In this document: in pieces, positions 1 to 7,048 of the stretch
Numbering within the stretch: the first letter of the stretch is position 1
Layout: each line of letters begins with the position of its first letter
Assembly: GCA_041584055.1 (NCBI GenBank)
Contig: JBFHER010000081.1
Span: 1-14,341 of the forward strand
Direction of reading: 5' to 3'
Length of the DNA stretch: 14,341 nucleotides
From: JBFHER01 sp041584055
Lineage (GTDB): Bacteria > Bacteroidota > Bacteroidia > Bacteroidales > UBA5342
The notes under the pieces: generated by a model
The model's input: only the letters and a program-made list of their open reading frames with translations
What the model was told of the DNA's origin: nothing
Databases searched by the model: none
Translations under genes and position numbers: made by a program

Positions 1-381
1 ATAAAAATCCACCAGGTCACGCAGCGAATCCTGCTCCATTGCAGAAAGCACATATTGTTTTAATCCGGCTGCTCTCACACCGGACAAGGTTCTTTTCGCA
101 TCCGGAAAAACAGAACACGACTTCATCCCATCCCAGTAAAGATGCATAAACTCCATGGCAACCTTGTCCCAGGGCTCTTTCTCAAAGTCAAACCCCACCT
201 TCTCGTAATATGCTTTGACAGGAAAACCGAATACATGTCGATACCCTTCCCTGTCAAGCGGGTTCAAAGATCTGGCTTCAATCATTTGATTGATACACCC
301 GATACAAAAGCTTAGATCATCCAAAAGCGTCCCATTCCAATCCCAAAAGATTGCCTTGTATTTTTTTCGTAACTCACTCAT
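1..381 (-). CDS. HAD-superfamily hydrolase, phosphoglycolate phosphatase-like (partial, N-terminal 127 residues)
   Basis: This gene starts with ATG at 379-381 and reads open to the left edge, so the C-terminal part is missing. The translation begins MSELRKKYKAIFWDWNGTLL. This is HAD motif I with the nucleophilic aspartate at D14, but the usual second aspartate (acid/base) is N16. A helical cap region follows (about residues 20-90), then a beta-strand with the motif II serine (VLSAM, S113). The spacing fits a haloacid dehalogenase-like phosphatase with a C1 cap, such as the phosphoglycolate phosphatase or 5'-nucleotidase-like group. The true substrate cannot be read from the sequence. Motif III (Lys) and motif IV (acidic pair) lie outside the window. 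The gene is divergent from the Spy-like gene at 488, with about 105 A/T-rich bases between them. No signal peptide is visible, so the protein is presumably cytoplasmic. The family is confident; the specific function is not. Confidence 0.85.
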   Translation of the reverse strand, partial: MSELRKKYKAIFWDWNGTLLDDLSFCIGCINQMIEARSLNPLDREGYRHVFGFPVKAYYEKVGFDFEKEPWDKVAMEFMHLYWDGMKSCSVFPDAKRTLSGVRAAGLKQYVLSAMEQDSLRDLVDFY

Positions 382-487
382 TCTAAATGAAAATAAAATA
401 TTTTAACAAAAATCACTTTTTTTTTAATGATATGGAATAAAATATGAATTCTTCTTGTCAAATCACCACAACATAAAAAAATTTATT

Positions 488-964
488 ATGAAACGAATTG
501 TATTTATACTATCAGCTCTCGCAATCATGCTGACCGTTACTGGTGAATTGAGTGCTCAACAAGGAGGCGAACGTGGTAATAGAGGCAATGGACAGGGTCA
601 GGGGGAAAGGCAGCGTATGTCATTTTCTGAACGTCAGGAGCAAAATCTAAAAATGTTAACAGACAGTCTTGGCTTAACAGCAGATCAGATTACAAAAATC
701 AAAGCCTTGAACAAAACCTACGAAACAAAGTCTGACAAAATGCGTGAAGAGGCAGCTGAAAGCGGAGATCGAAATGCAATGCGGGAAAAAATGAGATCAT
801 TTATGGATGATTACAACAAAGACGTAAGGGCTCTTTTAACCGATAAACAAAAAGTGAAATTTGACAAACTTCAGGAAAACAGACAAAGCAGAAGGCCTTC
901 TGAACAAGGCGAAAGATCTCGGGGATCTAACGGGCAAAGCAGCAGAGGGAACAGAGGAAATTAA
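488..964 (+). CDS. Small secreted Spy/CpxP-like protein with two LTxxQ motifs and Arg/Gly/Asn-rich ends
   Basis: A 158-residue protein begins MKRIVFILSALAIMLTVTGE and has a clear signal peptide, with likely cleavage after LSA (residue 23) before QQGG. The mature protein has a basic, Gly/Asn/Gln-rich N-terminal linker (about 24-44), a charged helical core (45-132) and a second RG/SN-rich tail (133-158). The core holds LTADQ (63-67) and LTDKQ (117-121), the paired LTxxQ signature of the periplasmic Spy/CpxP/CnrX-like family. These proteins act as envelope chaperones or metal and stress sensors. I chose the ATG at 488 because the signal peptide starts there; an in-frame TTG at 455 would put eleven polar residues in front. 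There is no Shine-Dalgarno sequence and the leader is A-rich, as is usual in Bacteroidota. I found no convincing TAnnTTTG box upstream. Transcription ends at the hairpin at 1009-1037. The role is inferred from the motifs only. Confidence 0.8.
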   Translation: MKRIVFILSALAIMLTVTGELSAQQGGERGNRGNGQGQGERQRMSFSERQEQNLKMLTDSLGLTADQITKIKALNKTYETKSDKMREEAAESGDRNAMREKMRSFMDDYNKDVRALLTDKQKVKFDKLQENRQSRRPSEQGERSRGSNGQSSRGNRGN

Positions 965-1008
965 AAATATTGAGTAGTTTTAGTAAAGTTGTATTCATAG
1001 CAATTAGG

Positions 1009-1037
1009 GAGCTGTTCTTGCGAACAGCTCTTTTTTT
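1009..1037 (+). terminator. Rho-independent terminator after the Spy-like gene
   Basis: A perfect 9-bp stem (GAGCTGTTC at 1009-1017 and GAACAGCTC at 1022-1030) encloses a TTGC tetraloop and is followed by seven T residues (1031-1037). It lies 45 nt after the stop of the Spy-like gene. On the minus strand the hairpin is not followed by a T-tract, so it should act mainly on plus-strand transcription, although the convergent ClC gene ends only 25 nt beyond it. Confidence 0.9.
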
Positions 1038-1061
1038 GTACATCTTAATCAGGATGAATGC

Positions 1062-2831
1062 TTATTCGTCAGAGTAATGCACCAACACTTTGCGGTAGGC
1101 ATTAAATATCTTCGCTTTTGAAACAAAACCAACATATTTCCCTTCATCTACAACCGGCAGGTTCCATGCATCCGTTGATTCAAAAACATCCATAATTTCT
1201 TCCATGGATTGTCTTGTAGAGGCCATCCCGGGAGGTTTAACCATCAGTTGTTTAACCAGGAATTTATCATATTTTTCGGGTCTGAACATAAGGTTTCGGA
1301 TATCATTCAGAAAAATTATTCCAAGGAACATGTTTTCTTCATCCACCACGGGATAGATATTCCGGTGAGAACGTGAGATCACCTTTATGAGTTCACCAAG
1401 TGTTTTGTCCGGACCAATGGTCTCCAGATCCTTCTCAATAACACTGTCCATCTTCATCAATGTGAGGACCGTTTTATCTTTGTGATGCGTTAGCAATTGT
1501 CCGCGCTGAGCAAGCCGTTTGTGATAAAGGCTATGTGGCTCAAAATACATGATTGTAATGTATGCCACCACAGCAACAATCATCAATGGCAACATCAATC
1601 CATAGCCATCTGTAATCTCAGCAATTAAGAAAATAGCAGTCAGCGGAGCATGCATCACGCCAGCCATCATCCCTGCCATCCCAATCAGAACAAAGTTACT
1701 TTCGGAAAGATGCAAGCCAAAGCCATTGAAAAGCCTTGAGATTAAATAGCCCGAGACGCCTCCCATAAATAAGGTTGGGGCAAAAATACCACCAATTCCT
1801 CCTGCCCCAGTCGTAATACTGGTAGCAAACACTTTAAACAAAAGAATGAACAAAAGATAAAGCAAAAACAAATAATGATTATCGGCAATGCTATGAAAAA
1901 TACTGTTTTCAACAACTGCACTGCTTTCACCATGCAAAAGAGAAATGATGGTAGTGTATCCTTCTCCGTAGAGCGTTGGAAAGAGAAAAATAAGTACACT
2001 CAGAATAATTCCACCAACAAGTAATTTTTGCGTTTCAGTTTTCAACAAGCCAAGTTTTTTCTCCGTTAACATCACTCCTCTTGTGAAATACATTGACAAG
2101 AATCCGGAAAAAACACCTAATAAAATAACAAAAGGAATTGTATTTAAGGCAAAAGATTCGGTTTGAGAAAAAGAAAACAAAACAGCATCCCCCATTAAAT
2201 AATTGGCCAAAGATGCGGCGGTAACAGCAGAAATCAAAAGAGGAATGAGAGATGCCATTGTCAGGTCAATCATCAGAACTTCAAGGGTAAATATCAAACC
2301 GGCAATGGGCGCTTTAAAGATCCCGGCGATGGCCCCTGCTGATCCGCAACCGATCAACAATATCATTGTTTTGTGATTCAACTTGAAAAAACGCCCAAGG
2401 TTTGCCCCAATAGATGCACCTGTCAGGACAACCGGGGCCTCTGCTCCTACCGATCCTCCAAAACCAATTGTAAAAGTACTTGCAATAATGGAAGACCAGG
2501 AATTATGGGGTTTTATCCGTCCCTGCTTTTTCGAGATTGAAAACAGAATTTTAGAAACACCATGCCCAATATTATCTTTTACAACGTATTTTACAAAAAG
2601 CACGGTAATTCCGATACCAATCACAGGGTAGGCGAGATACAACAAGTTTCCCCGATCCACATGAAAACCATGTGTCAGAAAATGATGCGTATAATGAACC
2701 GTGTTTTTCAATATAAAAGCAGCCAGGCCACTTAATATTCCAACGGCAAAGCTTAGAAAATAGATACGATTCCTTGAACCATGCCTTGGAATAAAATTAA
2801 ATCTGTTTATTTCCTTGTTAGCAATTTTCAT
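1062..2831 (-). CDS. ClC-family chloride channel/transporter with C-terminal tandem CBS domains
   Basis: This 589-residue integral membrane protein has the ClC fold (about 25-435) followed by two CBS domains (about 458-515 and 527-583). Family landmarks are GHGVS at 89-93 (the GSGIP position), GGSVGAEAP at 125-133 with the gating glutamate E131, the helix after KAPIAGLIF (174-181), GGIFAP at 347-352 and the pore tyrosine Y410 in TDGYG. The position matching the proton-pathway glutamate of E. coli ClC (E203) appears to be V185 (LEV, 183-185). That residue is valine in animal ClC channels. The selectivity-filter serine is replaced by H90, which I believe is common in bacterial CBS-containing ClCs. 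The CBS domains probably bind adenine nucleotides and gate the pore. The likely role is anion flux, volume or pH control; channel versus exchanger is unresolved. It is a single-gene unit convergent with the Spy-like gene, with a candidate promoter at 2905-2935. Confidence 0.95.
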   Translation of the reverse strand: MKIANKEINRFNFIPRHGSRNRIYFLSFAVGILSGLAAFILKNTVHYTHHFLTHGFHVDRGNLLYLAYPVIGIGITVLFVKYVVKDNIGHGVSKILFSISKKQGRIKPHNSWSSIIASTFTIGFGGSVGAEAPVVLTGASIGANLGRFFKLNHKTMILLIGCGSAGAIAGIFKAPIAGLIFTLEVLMIDLTMASLIPLLISAVTAASLANYLMGDAVLFSFSQTESFALNTIPFVILLGVFSGFLSMYFTRGVMLTEKKLGLLKTETQKLLVGGIILSVLIFLFPTLYGEGYTTIISLLHGESSAVVENSIFHSIADNHYLFLLYLLFILLFKVFATSITTGAGGIGGIFAPTLFMGGVSGYLISRLFNGFGLHLSESNFVLIGMAGMMAGVMHAPLTAIFLIAEITDGYGLMLPLMIVAVVAYITIMYFEPHSLYHKRLAQRGQLLTHHKDKTVLTLMKMDSVIEKDLETIGPDKTLGELIKVISRSHRNIYPVVDEENMFLGIIFLNDIRNLMFRPEKYDKFLVKQLMVKPPGMASTRQSMEEIMDVFESTDAWNLPVVDEGKYVGFVSKAKIFNAYRKVLVHYSDE

Positions 2832-2904
2832 TTAATCATTGCGTTTGATAATCACATTGGATGGGATGAAATTCAATGCATTTGTATTGCTCTGGGTTAA
2901 TGCG

Positions 2905-2935
2905 CAAAAGTAAATATTAAATCAACGCCCAAAAA
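2905..2935 (-). promoter_or_regulatory. Candidate Bacteroidota-type promoter of the ClC gene
   Basis: On the minus strand TACTTTTG (2905-2912) matches the TAnnTTTG -7 box used by the Bacteroidota housekeeping sigma factor. A TTTTTG (2930-2935) lies 17 nt upstream as a -33-like element. This would give a 5' leader of roughly 70 nt before the ATG at 2831. The match is by eye, and such boxes arise by chance in A/T-rich DNA. Confidence 0.5.
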
Positions 2936-2956
2936 CTTTATTACAAATTATAATGC

Positions 2957-2991
2957 AAAAAAAAGAGTCACCCACATTTGGTGGATGACTC
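2957..2991 (-). terminator. Rho-independent terminator of the TPR gene
   Basis: Read on the minus strand, GAGTCATCCAC pairs with GTGGGTGACTC in an 11-bp stem with one T-G wobble and a 5-nt loop (stem-loop 2965-2991). A run of eight T residues follows (2957-2964 on plus as A). It starts about 24 nt after the stop codon of the TPR gene, as expected for its terminator, and insulates the ClC gene downstream. Confidence 0.9.
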
Positions 2992-3014
2992 GCCTTAGGA
3001 CTAAACCTTTTATT

Positions 3015-3692
3015 TTAGTTTTCTTTCAGGGATAACTTATAACTTTCGTAACTTTTCACCTGTGATTGAATGTTTGCAAGTGCTGCAGTTGCTGCAGGAT
3101 TTGTTCCATCCAATTCCAATACTTTCTCAAAATGAACTTTTGATTCTTCCCATTTTGCAATTGCATCTTTCATTTTTTTCAGATAAACTCCAGCATCCCC
3201 ACTTGTTGCAGCCTGAGAAGCAATCTCATTCCCCTTGTTGTAAGGTTCTGCAGCTAATTTTGCATAATGTGTAACAACAGCACTCAAAAAGTACTTTTTA
3301 TAGTACTTGCTTTTAGGATATTTAACAACCATCATTTTCATGTCCTCGATATAAGCGTCTTCATCCCCGCTTTTTTTCTTCGAAAGCGCAATGTAATACG
3401 ACGCTAAATCAGGTTTGTAATCAAGATCAACTGACTTTGATAAATATTCAATTGCGGTTTCAAAATCATCAACCTTGTAAGCACAGTAACCACAGTTGTA
3501 TGTATATGTTTTAAGGTCATCCTCCAGCATTTCCGGATGAGCTAAGTAAGCAACATACTTCTCCAGGGCTATTTTGTAATCCTTTAATTTGTAAGCTGCG
3601 TTGCCCGCATTCTTCAATTCTGCTGCCGACTCCTGAGCCATCAAAACAACAGAGCACATCATCGTTAAAGCAATCAATAGTGTTTTTTTCAT
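3015..3692 (-). CDS. Secreted tetratricopeptide-repeat protein
   Basis: A 225-residue protein begins with an N-terminal signal peptide (MKKTLLIALTMMCSVVLMAQ, cleavage probably after residue 18 or 20). The rest is almost wholly helical with TPR-like repeats. The clearest are about residues 25-58 (AGNAAYKLKDYKIALEKY), 63-95 (GYCAYKVDDFETAIEYLSKS) and 97-128. A less regular C-terminal repeat follows at about 172-205 (KVHFEKVLELDGTNPAA). TPRs are protein-protein docking surfaces. Small exported TPR proteins are abundant in Bacteroidota, and their partners are seldom known. The protein should be periplasmic; there is no lipobox cysteine at the cleavage site. The gene stands alone, with a good promoter at 3738-3768 and a strong terminator at 2957-2991, so it is transcribed separately from the aminotransferase upstream. 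No catalytic motif is visible, and I cannot assign a pathway. Confidence 0.85.
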   Translation of the reverse strand: MKKTLLIALTMMCSVVLMAQESAAELKNAGNAAYKLKDYKIALEKYVAYLAHPEMLEDDLKTYTYNCGYCAYKVDDFETAIEYLSKSVDLDYKPDLASYYIALSKKKSGDEDAYIEDMKMMVVKYPKSKYYKKYFLSAVVTHYAKLAAEPYNKGNEIASQAATSGDAGVYLKKMKDAIAKWEESKVHFEKVLELDGTNPAATAALANIQSQVKSYESYKLSLKEN

Positions 3693-3737
3693 CGTTTATA
3701 TTTTATAACAAGTTAATATTCAAAGTGCTTGGACCCG

Positions 3738-3768
3738 CAAAAATAATTGTTTTACATTAAACCACAAG
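3738..3768 (-). promoter_or_regulatory. Bacteroidota-type promoter of the TPR gene
   Basis: On the minus strand TATTTTTG (3738-3745) fits the TAnnTTTG -7 box exactly. CTTG (3765-3768), a near-match to the TTTG -33 box, lies 19 nt upstream, which is about the usual spacing. The predicted leader to the ATG at 3692 is roughly 40 nt. Confidence 0.6.
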
Positions 3769-3876
3769 AAAATAACCAAAAATAATATATTGTCGTGATT
3801 TAATCAAATAAAAAATCATAATATCACTAATTACAATTAATCACTTTCTTATTGAGCACTTATTTACAAGATTACC

Positions 3877-3912
3877 TTAAACAAGTAGAGTGCCAAACCC
3901 TCCCTTGTTTAA
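3877..3912. repeat. Perfect 9-bp inverted repeat with 18-nt spacer, downstream of the aminotransferase gene
   Basis: TTAAACAAG (3877-3885) and CTTGTTTAA (3904-3912) are perfect reverse complements separated by 18 nt. On the minus strand the repeat begins 8 nt after the aminotransferase stop codon, so it would form a hairpin at the 3' end of that transcript. The spacer could add a short GAG/CTC pairing. No T-tract follows, so it is not a standard intrinsic terminator. It could be a 3'-end stabiliser, a weak terminator or a protein-binding palindrome. Confidence 0.55.
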
Positions 3913-3920
3913 CATCTATT

Positions 3921-4748
3921 TCAAATTTTAGACATCTTTTGAGATATTTTATTTAAATCCAGCTTTACTTCAATACCATACAATTTGTTTATTTTCAGCA
4001 ACAAAGAATGTTTTACATTGAATTTATAAACACCAATGTGTGAAATCGGTAAAATGCCTGGAGAAGTTCCGGTAAAAAAAGCAGCATCCATTTCCGGAAG
4101 CTCATTTTCTGAAATCCGATCAATGTGAACCACGATTTCATTCTTCCTGCAAAGCTCCAGCACCCTTTGTCGTGTAATACCAGGAAGCACTTGTTCAACA
4201 GGTGGTGTAAACAACTCATTCCCTCTTACAAAAAACACATTGGTTCTGCTCCCTTCAGTTATTTCTCCTTTTTTATTACATAAAATAACATCATAAGCAC
4301 CTGCCTTTGTTATAAGTTCCTGTGCTTTTGTACGAAGCTTCTGCTGATATATTTTCACATTCGGAGATGTCCTTTCTTCGTTTAAAATGGCGGCAGCAAC
4401 TCCATTTAGGTAGTTTCCCTGCTGGGGATATGATGAATGAATCTCGCCAACTGCCATCCGAAGTTCCGGAGTTGTAAGATCAAAGCTCACCCGAACATTT
4501 CCATGCTTAAGGCCGACCTTTTGAATAAGTGAAAAAATGATCGTTTGCAATGCATTTACTGTACAGGGCATTTTTAATTCTTTTTCCAGAAAGAATCCTT
4601 CCAAACGCATTAGGTGTTCATCCAGAAAAAGCGGAAGGCCATCAATCACGCGAAAGACTTCATACAATTCCACCCCGGGTTGCCAGGTCTGCTCATTATC
4701 GTTGCGCACAAAACCGTTTATCAAATAAAAATAACTGCCAACAAACAT
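3921..4748 (-). CDS. Class-IV (fold-type IV) PLP-dependent aminotransferase / aminodeoxychorismate lyase-like
   Basis: This 275-residue cytoplasmic protein belongs to the family of branched-chain aminotransferase (IlvE), D-amino acid aminotransferase and 4-amino-4-deoxychorismate lyase (PabC). The first domain holds YEVFRVIDGLPLFLDEHLMRL (29-49), the start-of-domain block of this family. The PLP-binding lysine is most likely K132 (PNVKIYQQ). The cofactor-ring glutamate is E165 in the block GEITEGSRTNVFFV (161-174). TGTSPGILPIS (226-236) is the late phosphate-binding and substrate loop. The length is slightly short of IlvE and closer to PabC or D-amino acid enzymes, so the substrate is undecided. 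Its ATG lies 2 nt after the stop of the TonB-receptor gene, implying co-transcription and probably translational coupling with that receptor. No pabB or branched-chain pathway gene is present nearby to settle the function. The C-terminal 20 residues are lysine-rich and not obviously part of the fold. Confidence 0.88.
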   Translation of the reverse strand: MFVGSYFYLINGFVRNDNEQTWQPGVELYEVFRVIDGLPLFLDEHLMRLEGFFLEKELKMPCTVNALQTIIFSLIQKVGLKHGNVRVSFDLTTPELRMAVGEIHSSYPQQGNYLNGVAAAILNEERTSPNVKIYQQKLRTKAQELITKAGAYDVILCNKKGEITEGSRTNVFFVRGNELFTPPVEQVLPGITRQRVLELCRKNEIVVHIDRISENELPEMDAAFFTGTSPGILPISHIGVYKFNVKHSLLLKINKLYGIEVKLDLNKISQKMSKI

Positions 4749-4750
4749 TA

Positions 4751-6874
4751 TTAAAAATCTACGTTAAATTGAATTCCAACTCTTATCCAGCGACCAGGCT
4801 GAGGCACATTTCCTATATCCACATATGTTTTATTCAGTACATTGGAAGCCTCAACAAAGGTCTTAAATTGTTTTAATTGATACCACAGTTTTGCATTAAA
4901 CAAAGCAAATGGATCATAATTCACATCCCCCTGACTCACCTTATCTATATATAATTCATAAGCTCCTGCCCTTTCCTGATACACGTATTCCATATTAAGA
5001 AACAGATTTTTGTAATAAAAAGTTGCTGATGCTCCTGCCTTAAAACGCAGGTAATCCAAAACATATTTAGACATGTACTCACCACTTTCTTTATCCGAAT
5101 TTAAAGTACTGGCGGAAAGTGTTATCATTTGAACAGGAAGCTCTGACTTAAAAAACACATTGGGATCTATACGTGCATAAAACTCTGTTCCGAATGTTTT
5201 CATCTCCAACATATTTTCAGTTCGCCACTTCGTATCTTCAGGCCCCTTTATCCAATCAATCAAATTTTCACCTTTTCGATGAAAAACCGTTGCATGTGCA
5301 CTAAAACCTGAAGTCGCGTAATTCAATCCTCCTTCGTAACTGACGGCTGTCTCCGGCTTAAGATTCTCATTGCCCACATTCGAAGAACCATTGTAATACA
5401 AATCCGTGAAGGTTGGCAAGCGAAGTGATTTACTTGACGATAGTTTCAGATGCAGGCTTTTTGCCAGTTTTACATTTAAATCAATCCCCGGATAAAATGT
5501 CATTGCCTCATTCAGGGATTTACTGTAATTACCCATCATTCCAAAACCAATATTAAACAAGGCATGACTAAACACATGCCCCAAATAAACCGAATAAATT
5601 GTTCGTTCTGCCTGTTTTGTATAAAAGGCTTCTTCTCCAGCAACCGGAATTGGTTCATTTAACTCAGATGCTTTTAGCTGATTGCTTAGGATGCTTTCGT
5701 ACCGCGAGGTCGCACCAAATGTGGTTTTCCCGAATGCATTCCAGAAATAGTGGCCATTTACATTTGCCCCGGCCACCTGAGAGAAGTGATAATTATGACC
5801 TGAATAATAATTCCAAGCAGCATAGACATCCGGATAATACCGTGCTGTATCTGTGCCATTTACGTAATAGTTTCCTTGCCGATTGTAAGTATCTTCCCTA
5901 AATAACTCAAAACGATCGTAATTCTGACGGTAATAGATGGAAGGTGAAAATTTTAATTTTGTTCCGGTAGTGTATTTGAGGGAAGCAAAACTTGTTTTTG
6001 TTTGCTCGAACTGATCCGGCCAGAGCGGGGTATAAAATGCATTCGATCCAAACTTTTTATCCTGATACCCCAACTGAAGATCAAGCTTGTCTTTTACCAA
6101 TCCAAGTACGCCATGATAAAACACATCTTTGTTTTTAAAATCGGTGTTTTCAATGTAACCATCACTTTTTTTATAACCTGTTGACAAAAATGACGAAAGT
6201 CTGCCTGTTTGCAACGAGACACTTGCGTTTCCTTCCTGAAAGCCATAATGACCTCCTCCCCAACCCAAACTGAGTTGATTTTTTTCAGAAGTTTTGGTGA
6301 TAATATTGATGGCTCCGGAAAATGCATTGGCGCCCAAATGACGGGCACCGGGTCCATTCAGCACTTCTATTCTTTCAACGGATTCGATGTTTAGGGGTAA
6401 ATTCATTGTGTGATGGCCGGTTTGGGGATCTGTGATATTGATCCCATTGAGCAAAACCATCACCTGATCAAAAGAGCCTCCTCTTATACTTACATCCGAC
6501 TGTACACCATGAAGGCCCCTTTGGCGTACATCAACATTTAAAACACATTCAAGCAGATCGGGCAATGAGGTGGCACCTGATGCCTCAATTTCTTTTTTAC
6601 TGATGACACTGACAATGCGTGCGACCTCCGATTGTAATTGAGGCACAGTTTCAGCCGTGACTACCAGTTCTTCCAAATCTACTTTTTCGTCTCTTACAAG
6701 GGTGCTGTCCCCCTGTGCCACAATCTGCACAATCCCAACAGCCGTTAAACTGGCAAGACTCAATACACGTATATTTACCACTCTCGAAACCGTGTTAAAA
6801 ACGGCATAGGATGCCCTGCTCCATTTCTTAAACGACAGGACGCCTCTTAAATTTTTGTACTGTTTTTTATTCAT
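4751..6874 (-). CDS. TonB-dependent outer-membrane receptor (BtuB-like class)
   Basis: A 707-residue receptor. Residues 1-54 form an unusually long leader: a basic segment (MNKKQYKNLRGVLSFKKWSR) and YAVFNTVSRVVNIRVLSL, then a hydrophobic stretch ending near IVAQ (about 51-54). A TonB-box-like stretch VDLEELVVTA (65-74) follows. The plug domain (about 83-195) has the hallmarks VSIRGGSFDQVMVLLNGI (128-145), TDPQTGHH (148-155), ESVERIEVLNGPGA (164-177) and GANAFSGAINIITK (181-194). The remainder is a 22-stranded-type beta barrel that ends in an aromatic residue (NVDF), as needed for BAM recognition. It imports a ligand across the outer membrane using TonB energy. The plug resembles BtuB and siderophore or heme receptors, but no cobalamin riboswitch or substrate-binding partner is visible, so the ligand is unknown. 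It is first in a two-gene unit with the aminotransferase and is transcribed from a candidate promoter at 6899-6906. Confidence 0.95.
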   Translation of the reverse strand: MNKKQYKNLRGVLSFKKWSRASYAVFNTVSRVVNIRVLSLASLTAVGIVQIVAQGDSTLVRDEKVDLEELVVTAETVPQLQSEVARIVSVISKKEIEASGATSLPDLLECVLNVDVRQRGLHGVQSDVSIRGGSFDQVMVLLNGINITDPQTGHHTMNLPLNIESVERIEVLNGPGARHLGANAFSGAINIITKTSEKNQLSLGWGGGHYGFQEGNASVSLQTGRLSSFLSTGYKKSDGYIENTDFKNKDVFYHGVLGLVKDKLDLQLGYQDKKFGSNAFYTPLWPDQFEQTKTSFASLKYTTGTKLKFSPSIYYRQNYDRFELFREDTYNRQGNYYVNGTDTARYYPDVYAAWNYYSGHNYHFSQVAGANVNGHYFWNAFGKTTFGATSRYESILSNQLKASELNEPIPVAGEEAFYTKQAERTIYSVYLGHVFSHALFNIGFGMMGNYSKSLNEAMTFYPGIDLNVKLAKSLHLKLSSSKSLRLPTFTDLYYNGSSNVGNENLKPETAVSYEGGLNYATSGFSAHATVFHRKGENLIDWIKGPEDTKWRTENMLEMKTFGTEFYARIDPNVFFKSELPVQMITLSASTLNSDKESGEYMSKYVLDYLRFKAGASATFYYKNLFLNMEYVYQERAGAYELYIDKVSQGDVNYDPFALFNAKLWYQLKQFKTFVEASNVLNKTYVDIGNVPQPGRWIRVGIQFNVDF

Positions 6875-6898
6875 TTTTCAATCTGCTTAAATGTGCGG

Positions 6899-6906
6899 CA
6901 AAGGTA
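6899..6906 (-). promoter_or_regulatory. Candidate -7 box of the TonB-receptor/aminotransferase unit
   Basis: On the minus strand TACCTTTG matches the TAnnTTTG consensus exactly and is followed by CCGC. It sits 24 nt upstream of the receptor ATG, giving a short leader. No clear TTTG -33 element is visible at the expected distance, so the promoter may be weak or activator-dependent. Confidence 0.5.
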
Positions 6907-6947
6907 CAAAATCGCAGGATTGAACCTATTTTGAAATAAAAATCTTT

Positions 6948-6955
6948 TATATTTG
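6948..6955 (+). promoter_or_regulatory. Candidate -7 box of the plus-strand operon
   Basis: TATATTTG fits TAnnTTTG on the plus strand, about 93 nt before the ATG at 7049. The nearest TTTG upstream (6930-6933) is only 14 nt away, shorter than usual, so the -33 element is uncertain. The box lies about 40 bp from the oppositely oriented box at 6899-6906, so the two promoters diverge and nearly overlap. Confidence 0.4.
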
Positions 6956-7048
6956 CATGAATCACAAAAAGGGTAAATTATCTGCGTTTTTGCAAGACAT
7001 TGAATTCGCACAATTTGCCCAAAAGAAATTCATCTGAAAAATTACCAC

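Noticed and set aside
417..425. Run of nine T residues between the HAD and Spy-like genes
   Set aside because: No stem precedes it on either strand, so it is not a terminator; it is simply part of an A/T-rich divergent intergenic region.
455..487. Upstream TTG start for the Spy-like gene
   Set aside because: It would place eleven polar residues before a clean signal peptide; the ATG at 488 is the better start.
4550..4876. Plus-strand open frame of 108 codons crossing the receptor/aminotransferase junction
   Set aside because: It is antisense to two well-supported genes and has no recognisable domain, signal peptide or promoter.
6875..7048. Possible cobalamin riboswitch upstream of the BtuB-like receptor
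   Set aside because: The candidate -7 box leaves only about a 20-nt leader, and no B12-box-like sequence or long structured leader is visible.
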